Of a stretch of 48,620 nt of DNA, positions 40,667 to 48,620 are shown piece after piece (within the stretch, counting starts at the first letter, position 1; each line of letters opens with the position of its first letter). Location of the stretch: the NCBI GenBank assembly GCA_027575805.1, contig JANBPU010000121.1:1-48620 (forward strand). The letters are read 5' to 3'. Source of the DNA: Mycoemilia scoparia (taxonomy: Eukaryota > Kickxellomycota > Kickxellomycetes > Kickxellales > Kickxellaceae). Below the pieces are notes generated by a model, which ran no database searches, was not told the origin of the DNA, and was given only the letters and a program-made list of their open reading frames with translations. Both the position numbers and the translations under genes were made by a program.

Positions 40667-43600
40667 ATGGGCAATCAGGGAATGCCTTTGCAGCCGCTTC
40701 AACCAAGTACATTCCAGCAACACACACAAAGCCATGGCTCAGACGATAGGGCCACCGAGCCCGTCGGCCATGGAGAACAAACAAAAGTCACAAAATTAGC
40801 CTCAAAATTAGACAATACAACAAAAGGTAAGTCATTTATGCGTTTTCATAATTTATAATATATTTTGCAAACATATATTGACTCATGCTTTTCTATTGTC
40901 TTCTCTAGAGGTAAGGCCCGTTCCCGGTTAAGCTAAATAGCCAGAGCCGCACATTTGGAGTGTATTTGAGTGAATATTTTCCTTGGGCGAGAGAGCTTGA
41001 GTGCTGCATTCCAATATACTTTCTACATTTCCTGATTCCCTTATGAAAGATATTTAGCTTGATTTTTATATCGAGTGTAGCACACACACACAATACCTAT
41101 TAATTACCAGTTGCACTTCTGTAATGATATTTACACCTTTGTCTTTCAAATGTAGCTATATTACCTCATTTCGCAATTTCTGAAGGATGGCCCGTTCGGA
41201 GAAATTTCACAGCTGCTGCAAAGCAAGATAGATCAAAACCCAGATCTGCTGCCACGCCGCTATGACTGGAAGGGCGGTATCTCTGCACGGACTTGCAGAG
41301 ACATGGTAAGCATCATGGTTTTTAAAATAAGATAATAGGCTTTTGAGACACAATGCTTTGCTCACCCGTCCATTCTAATGTTGATATTTAGGAACTCGAA
41401 AATCCACATATTTCTACCACACACCTAAAAACCATATTGTTTGGAATGCCAAGCAACATCTCATTAAACAAAGCATCTGTTCGTGGCACGCTATTAGGAA
41501 AGCCAAAAGCCTCAAGGCCATCCCCATTCCACGATAGCATATCCGGCCTTATACAAAAAAGACAAACACGACTAGGCAGAGCCATCTGCAGGTCTAGCCA
41601 GCTCCCGCTGGCTGTAGTAAAAGAATTTCGTGATTTTGTGCGCTGCAACGGCCACAAATACCCCACATATTGCGTTATATTTGATCGCACTGGCAGACGC
41701 ATGATTACTGGTAGCGATGACTATCTTATAAAAGTGTGGTGTACCCGAACAGGCAGGCTCATAAACACATTCCGCGGTCACCAAAACGTAGTCACAGAAA
41801 TGTCCTTGAATACCGAAAATACGCTCTTGGCATCGTCTTCTATGGACGGTACTGTACGGGTGTGGGATTTGCAGACTGGCGAGCCAAAGGCTGTGCTACC
41901 TGGGAATCTTCACAGTTCCAAAAAATCTATTACTGCAGTCAAATTCTCACCCTCACCTATCCCCCAGATTCGGTATCTTGCATCTATTGGTGAAGACAAT
42001 GTATGTCGATTATACAGCTGGAGCCGTGAGGACCTCACATTCAAGAAAACACCCATTATAATAGATGGGAAGCAGAGTGGTCGAGATACAATAACGTGTT
42101 CAACATTTAACCCCACTGGCTCTTTCTTTGCTTTCTCGAGCAAGGAAGGGTTCGTGTCCATTTACACGACGATTAATATTAAAAAAGACGGCGACAAAGC
42201 CGAGTGGGGCCCACCAAAGCTTGTTTGTAGGTTTGCCGCACATAGGGCATCTATCAGCACTCTCTCATACAGCCACGACGGCACCTCTCTTCTCACTGGC
42301 GCAGAGGATGGCACGGCCAAGCTGTGGCGGTTTGACAAGGAATTCCATGCCTGGAAATGCATAAAAATGGAGGTCAGAGAGAAAATTCCAAAAGTAATGG
42401 TGCCTGTACAGCCTCCCAATGAACCAGAAGTCCAGCCTGTTGGCGGGGCAGTGCCTGTTACCGTCCAGACCGTCGAGCCACAGCCAGTCCAAGATGGGCA
42501 GCAAGACGGCAGCCAACTGAACCAGCCACAAGCCCCTGCATTGCCTACCATGGAAGAAAGGCCGATTGTCGAGAGGATAGAGACCAATATGGTTGTTTGG
42601 TCGTGTGATAACAGCCTGGTGCTTGCCAGCAACAACATCGGGTCTGTGTTTGCCTTTGAAGCCAGCAGTGGAAAACTTTTATGGAAAAAGCGGGCCCATG
42701 ACCTCTGTGAAGTATATGTGCTTGCCACACACCCCATAGATCGGAGGCTTGCCTTTTCAGGTGGCTACGACAACAAGGTAATACTGTGGGATACTGTCAA
42801 GGGAAATATACTGAAGGAGTTCAGGCTCCAGGAGCAAGTTTTTGATGGTGCCTTTTCTGACGACGGGACAATGTTTGCTGCTGTTGGAGATACTGGCGCT
42901 GCCCAAATATTTGGCCTTAGCAACTCTGTGGGCCAATATTCACTCTCAAGAAGCATGCCTGAGCAAGCGTTTCCTAGCGACTATATGGCCACTGTTCAGG
43001 ACTCGAATTTTAATGTAGTTGACGAGTACACCCAATTGCCTCCTCATCTTCTTCCACACGGGCCTCTCATGGACTTTGATGGCAGGGAATACCAAATTGT
43101 CAATGACCCGCAGTTTGGAATGAAAATAGAGTATGGCGTTGATCGAGGTATATTTGAAACCGAAGATGCACATGTGCTATCATGCTTGCTTGAGGAGGTG
43201 GCCAATCTGCCACCATACGTGATGCAGCCCGTGATAGATACAGAAGTGCGCCACCATAGAAACCAGTCAGGGCATGGATCACAGAGTGTTGCTCAGCAGC
43301 GGCAGCAGCGTCAAAATCTTCAGGTATCAAATATGATGCCAGTGCTAGAGGAAGTCGACCTGGGGCTTATCCATATTCCAGATGACGAAAACGATGAGGA
43401 GTATACGCAGGACATAGCAGATGAAGAAGATGACATGGAAATGTCGCCCAACCCAAGTGATCAAGAAGACGAGCTGAACATACAAATAGGCCGCCCATCA
43501 GCATCCCAAGGGCATATGAGAACCATAGCGGGTATGCAGAATCGCCAAAGTGCGCTTATGCAGATGCGGCTACGTCGGCAAGAGCGAGCTCGTAATGCCG

Positions 43601-45933
43601 ACCAAACCTCTGGTGGGCGAAGGCGCTCCAGTTCGAACATAGCCCGAAATTCTGCCACAGAGGATGCTAACGAAGCTCTCGGCCATAGTCAGTCTGAAGG
43701 AGAGTCTGTGAATGGCCACAGGTTTGCATATGGCGCTCCAGATGATGAGTCTGATGAAGATTTTGCGCCTGGGTCTAGACAGAGAACTGGCAGGCGCGCT
43801 TCACGGGCTCAATATCAGGGAAGACGGCCAAGAAATACACGAGCCGCTCGTGGCAGTCGTCAAACTCGCCGTCATACACGAAATGGCAGTGATGCCCGTG
43901 GTATAGTAGAAACTGATGATGAGGATGTTAATATTGAAGACGAGTTATCTAATCCGGCTAGTGCCACAACATATTCTTTCAATGGCGATGCTGGTAGCTC
44001 CAGGAGCTCAAGATCAAGGAGGAGCCGTCAGCAGCAGCCCCAACAGCTAATCGAGAGCGATCAAGAGAATGGCTATGACATTGGGAGTATTATAGAGGAA
44101 GCAGAGCAGGCTGCTAAGAATGCAGGACCATCACGACCAAGACGCCGGCTTGACTTTAGCGACGACAGTGATGATGTTGAGGATGAGGATGATGGTGGAG
44201 AATACAGGGATGAGGGTGATGCCATTGAAACGCCCCGTAGACCAAAGGCCAGGCGTCATTCTTCCAGGCGCATTTCAATACAAAATGGCAATGATGAGGA
44301 CGATGGTGTGTCTGAGGGTTACCATTCAAACAGCAACGCTGGTGATGACGAAGAGAACACCACTGGCCCAGCCACCAACCGACATACCACCGAAAATGGC
44401 ATCAGTCTGAGGAGGAGGAGGACAAAGCTAGGAAGCCCTGAGAGTCAAAATGGATCCTCCACCCCAAGGACAAAAACGCTCAGAATAAGAACAGGGTCAA
44501 GTAGACGCTCCTCTAGCCAAGGTGGGGCACAAGTAAAAAGCCCAGAAGGGAAAAAGCCGGAACCAGCCCAGAACTCAATAGACCCAGAGTTCGAGCCAAC
44601 CGAGTGGATTTTGGGCTGCAAGCCAAGCGTTGTTCCCTATCGACCACAGGTTGGAGATGCTATAGTATATTTCCGCCAGGGTCACCAGGAGTTTTGGAGA
44701 GCCACTCAGCTGAGGTCAGTCCTTGATCACAAGAAGCTGCCATATGTCGCAAATCCCAGGCTACCCAATGTTGTTCTTGGGAGAGTGGTCAAATTGAGCT
44801 ACCATGTAGGACCGCCAACATATTGCACACTCAAAGTCCAGCTTGTCCGGGCAAATGGGAGTATAAGCGATATGATACACGAGGATGAAGACTCATGGAC
44901 CTTCTCCAGACAATACATCGATATCCAATACCATGACTGCGATGGAGTTCCCGACTTTACAATATTGTTTACAAGATTCCAAGCTTCGATGAAGAGAAAC
45001 ATCAAAGTTGGAGAGGAAGTCAAAGTTCTTTTTGATGAGGACCAAAATTACAACGCAACGATTATTGACTTCAGTACTGATTCCCAAAATGGCTCTGAAG
45101 AAGGCATAACCGACTCTGTGGCAGAAAATCCATGGAAGAGCATAACAGTCAAGTGGAGCGAGGACCTCGACGAAAACACGGCTGTTTCTCCGTGGGAAAT
45201 CATTAAAAAGGGAGAAAAGTCAAAGCTAAAGCCCAGTGAGCACGAAAGACTATCGCCAAATGCCAAAAAGGGTCTTCTCAAGCTAATACAAAACATTATT
45301 ACTTCCAATGGGACAAGCATGTGGTTTGATGAGCATGTCGAGTTTAGACACACCTACATTGACTACCTTCTGAATATCGCATATCCCATGTGTCTCGAAA
45401 CTATCAGGAGTAGAATAAAAAATAACTTTTACCGACGCCTGGCAGCAGTTACCTTTGACATGCGGCTTATATACGAAAACGCTAACAACTTCAACTCTCC
45501 AGATACGCCAGTGCCACTTGCGGCTGAAAAGCTGTATGAGGACTACATGAGAGGCATAAGTGAGCTTGAAAAATCTCTTGTAGAAGAGGCCGAAGGCACC
45601 ATGACAATGGCCAGAAGGTCAGCTAGCAGTAGCACCAATGGCCTCCAAGAAAGGCCTCATCGTCGCAACTTGCGAAGAATCAGCCAGACTTCTAACAGCT
45701 CCACCAATGGCCCTGGCTCGCAAAGCACCATAGGGTCACCATACCAAAACGATAGCAGCCCAGCGACATATTCTCTCCGGAAGCGAAAACGCGACCGGAT
45801 CCCGAGTGACAACGGCAGTAGGCCTGCAGCATCTACCCGCAAGCGCAGCCGCAGACGTCTACGGTTTAATGGAGATGACATTGACGATGTGGACAACGAC
45901 GATGAGGATGACGGCGACTACTCTGCAAGTTAA
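40667..45933 (+). CDS. BRWD/PHIP-like WD40-bromodomain chromatin protein
   Basis: Predicted exons 40667-40826, 40909-40910 (2-nt microexon), 41156-41305 and 41392-45933; 1617 residues, in frame. The start of exon 3 (LYYLISQFLKDGPF) matches the N-terminus of BRWD1/3 and PHIP (ELLYLIARYLAAGPC); the microexon supplies the Glu just before it. WD40 repeats cover ~190-625 (MITGSDDYLIKVW, LLASSSMDGTVRVWD, SLLTGAEDGTAKLW). An acidic/basic low-complexity region spans ~770-1170, a Tudor-like stretch lies at ~1187 (YRPQVGDAIVYFRQG) and one bromodomain at ~1390-1500 ends in ENANNFNSP with the acetyl-lysine Asn. Animal members have two bromodomains; here one is evident. Relatives act as substrate receptors of CUL4-DDB1 ligases on methylated/acetylated chromatin. 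Confidence 0.85.
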
Positions 45934-46179
45934 TTCAAAAGAAGTACACAAATATTCATAATTTACATGACTTTAAATTTCAATTTTTCACAAGTGTATT
46001 CAATTACACACAACCAACCATTCATTTACATACACACAGGCACACATCCTCTACACACATTCCAGATTTTATTGTTTATTTTTTATCAAGACATGTAATA
46101 ACCAATCAAAAGTAATAATGTGAAGCCGATTAAAGCAATCATGGAATGGCATTATAATGAAAACATAAAAGTATTGCTG

Positions 46180-48129
46180 TTACTTTTTCTTTCCCTTCAT
46201 TTTGTGGGCTGGGGGAGGTTTTGACTTCATAGACTTGAGGTTTGCCTTTCGTTGCCTGAGTGTCTGTGCTTCCTCTGCCTTTTGGGTATTTGCACGTTTC
46301 ATGTTGTCGTACAGCCTGCGTTGCTTTTTGCTCATCATAGAGACAGCCATCTGCTTCAGCTCGCTGTCTTCGTCTCCGTCCTTGACGGGCACCTTTGAAG
46401 CCTTGCGCTTGGTCGCCGTATTCTTGGATCCGGCCGATTTCTGATACTCAGAGTAGCTCATTCCAGCCGATTCGGCCTCAAGCTCGTTTTGGTAAAGGTC
46501 CTCATCGACATCTTCCTCATCAACCTCGCTCTCGCCTTCAATCTCGCTCTCGCCATCATTGCCGCTGTTATCGGACTGATCGTCGTCGCTATAGTCTTCC
46601 CGATCTTCTGGTTTCAAGTTGGTGACTTCGCCCTCGAATCCCTCTGCGGCCAAGAAGTTGTGTGCGGCCTCTGGAACATAGTCGCCATCCTTGTATTCCA
46701 CGAATGGAGACAAGTGAGGAGGCAGCTTGGCCCCAATAGCATAGTTCTCAGCATTTAGCAGCCGACCGGCATTGACTGAATCATAAACCCACTGGGGCTG
46801 AACGTACACGCGATTCAAGAATTGGTGGCCCTGCACAGGCCTGTCGCTGATCTGCACAGTGATGCGCTCGTCATTTTCGTCATAGGGAGAGCCTGCGGCG
46901 ACCGACTTGTCCCATCCAACCTTTCCACCAAGCCCATTAATGACAAATATTAGGGATTCCCTTGGAACCTCGCGCGACAAGTATATTGTTTGGTTAGAAA
47001 ACACCAGTCTGGAGTTGGTATTGGCGGAAACATCGTCTTTTGTATCTTCTGCCGTGGCTTCTGCTGAAGAAGGATCCTGATCTTCTCCAACAATATCACC
47101 TATCTTGGCCTGAATGTCTGACATGCGCTGGATCTGTTTTTGCTGGTCGCCTTTTGGCTTCCTTTTTTTGGCACTGCCTTCGCTCCTATCGCCCTCCTCT
47201 TTGGCAATCAAATCGTCGGCCTTTGGCTGCTCGATCCTCAATGCACTGAGGCCGGCACCGTTGGAGTCCATGGTTTCGTCAATCTTGGGCGGGTAGGCCA
47301 AATTGATTTCTGAAAACAGACGGAAGTTGACAAAGCCCATCAGAGTGCGATAGAACTCAAGGAAAGTGCGCATGACGCGGAAATCGACATCGGTGGGGGC
47401 TGTCTGGGCAAACTGGTAGGGCGTGATCCATGTGATGGACTGGCCGTGGATTTCAGCCTGATAGTATATACCCTTGATCGACAAGAACACCTTGCGAAGT
47501 GAATTTGTGCGCATTACATAGTGGAGGAATTCGCCACTCAGCCTGCGGCACTCTTCGGTGACCTGGTTGCTGATTTGTTTTGTTGATGGCATCATGGAAA
47601 ATAGAAGCAGCATGGATATGGCGTCGTCTATATCGCGAAGGGCATCGTTGAATGTTGGATAGCGCTCTCTGACCAAGTGATCCAGGGTGTAGATCGGTCG
47701 GTTCTTTTCGATTCTCTTGGCTTCATTCCATTCCTGTCTGCCGATGGCTTTTTGGATCTTGCGAAGGAATATTTTGTTCTCGCGGAATTTCTCTATAAGT
47801 GGTTCGTGGGCAAGGAACTTGATGTCCTTGGTGTAGTAGAATGTTGTGTGTGCGGCCGAGGATCCCTTTCCTGCCTTCTTTCGGCTCTTGGGCTCCACTG
47901 GATATATTCCTTTCAAAATACATATGCGTCTACACAATTTGCAATACAAACATGCATGCAGTTAGCTTTCTAGTTTATGGCTTTTGAAATACATTAGCAA
48001 TGTCTTTGTTCGGCGTTGCAAGCCTTACCTGAAGTCCGCCAATGTAACTTGGAGCTTTCTAATTGCTCTCGTCCTGGTAATGTATTTTACAGCTCCTCCG
48101 GAAGCTCCCTTCTTCTTGATTTTTGCCAT
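46180..48129 (-). CDS. NOP7: ribosome biogenesis protein Nop7/Pescadillo
   Basis: Two exons on the minus strand (48129-48029 and 47929-46180), 616 residues. The pescadillo N-terminal domain is evident: [20 protein letters not shown] spans the intron, followed by [46 protein letters not shown] and [14 protein letters not shown] domain follows ([20 protein letters not shown], then [19 protein letters not shown]) and ends in LPPHLSPFV. The C-terminus is acidic then Lys-rich, as usual. Role: nucleolar scaffold that recruits Erb1 and Ytm1 for 27S pre-rRNA processing and 60S assembly. Convergent with the BRWD-like gene, 246 bp away. Confidence 0.95.
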
Positions 48130-48620
48130 TTTTGATATTTAAATACTTATAAAGCAAAGTGAAAATGTACTAGTGTTCAGAGTCTGGAAAACTCCTGTGC
48201 ATAATGCTATATGGCTCTCGCTCAAAGGCCATTGCAAATTTTATTTTTTATTTTTTCTTGATCATAGCTGTAGTTAAAAAATGTAATTTTGATCTAGAAG
48301 ATCAGACTTTGAGGGATTAAGCGTGTGTGAGGCGACTCTCTTGCCACTGCTATCACACAGATATAGGCGGAGATCAGATGGGTGTGTTTGTATTGGTATT
48401 AGCCGCAATGCTATAATAGCGAAACTACTGGGATTAGTGAGTTGATTGGCTTTAGTGGGGACTAAAGCTTGCGGTTTTGGGCTACTTGGCCAGAACCTCA
48501 TTTGACACACACCCATGTATGTTCCTTAGACATGAGATATTATAAAGGGAGTTGCTAACAACACGAAGTTTTTTTGCTATTACACGAACTTTTTGATCAC
48601 TTGATCACCGCCCTGGAAAA
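48130..48620. other. right flank, NOP7 upstream region
   Basis: About 490 bp upstream of NOP7 to the window end. It contains the presumed NOP7 promoter and an A/T-rich stretch near 48240-48280. One minus-strand ORF of 80 codons has no recognisable features. Confidence 0.5.

Noticed and set aside
48274..48516. 80-codon minus-strand frame at the right edge
   Set aside because: No recognisable features; lies upstream of NOP7 where its promoter is expected.

Overview
This is a eukaryotic nuclear window carrying about fourteen protein-coding genes on both strands. Introns are short (roughly 50-370 bp) with GTAAGT-like donors. The content points to a fungus, probably an early-diverging (zoopagomycete/mucoromycete-type) lineage: a CCC2-type copper ATPase, a STE20-type PAK kinase with a C-terminal G-beta-binding-like tail, a VHC1-type vacuolar cation-chloride cotransporter, a fungal-like RPS28, and metazoan-like genes that ascomycete yeasts usually lack (4E-T-like protein, BRWD/PHIP-like WD40-bromodomain protein, DJ-1). 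The taxon itself is inference. No tRNA, rRNA or CRISPR array was seen.

Layout: 1-3235 is a gene-poor flank with foldback elements, a truncated ORF and a repeated 12-mer. Next come CCC2 (+), TCA17/TRAPPC2L (+, 5 exons) and a 1038-residue ZZ-finger/EF-hand protein (+) flanked by two inverted MITE-like elements. These are followed by a 4E-T-like eIF4E-binding protein (-, 6 exons), YTM1/WDR12 (-, 7 exons), EMC3 (+, 4 exons), DJ-1/PARK7 (-, 6 exons), RPS28 (+, first exon is just ATG), a kinesin-like protein with a degenerate motor (-, 5 exons), a mitochondrial PPR-like protein (+), VHC1/SLC12 (-), an intergenic block with two abutting MITEs, a STE20/PAK kinase (-, 2 exons), a 2.3 kb divergent promoter region rich in CCAAT boxes, a BRWD/PHIP-like protein (+, with a predicted 2-nt microexon) and NOP7/Pescadillo (-, 2 exons). 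All spliced models below were built by hand; in every case the joined exons keep frame to the stop.

Most genes are unrelated housekeeping functions: copper loading of the secretory pathway, TRAPP trafficking, ER membrane insertion, translation and mRNA storage, ribosome assembly, vacuolar ion transport, polarity signalling and chromatin. One functional link is that YTM1 and NOP7, partners in the PeBoW/Nop7-Erb1-Ytm1 complex, lie about 28 kb apart. The most novel items are a MITE-like family (five copies, conserved internal core), the dead-motor kinesin-like protein, and unusual splicing (2-nt microexon, ATG-only first exon, stop-codon-only last exon).
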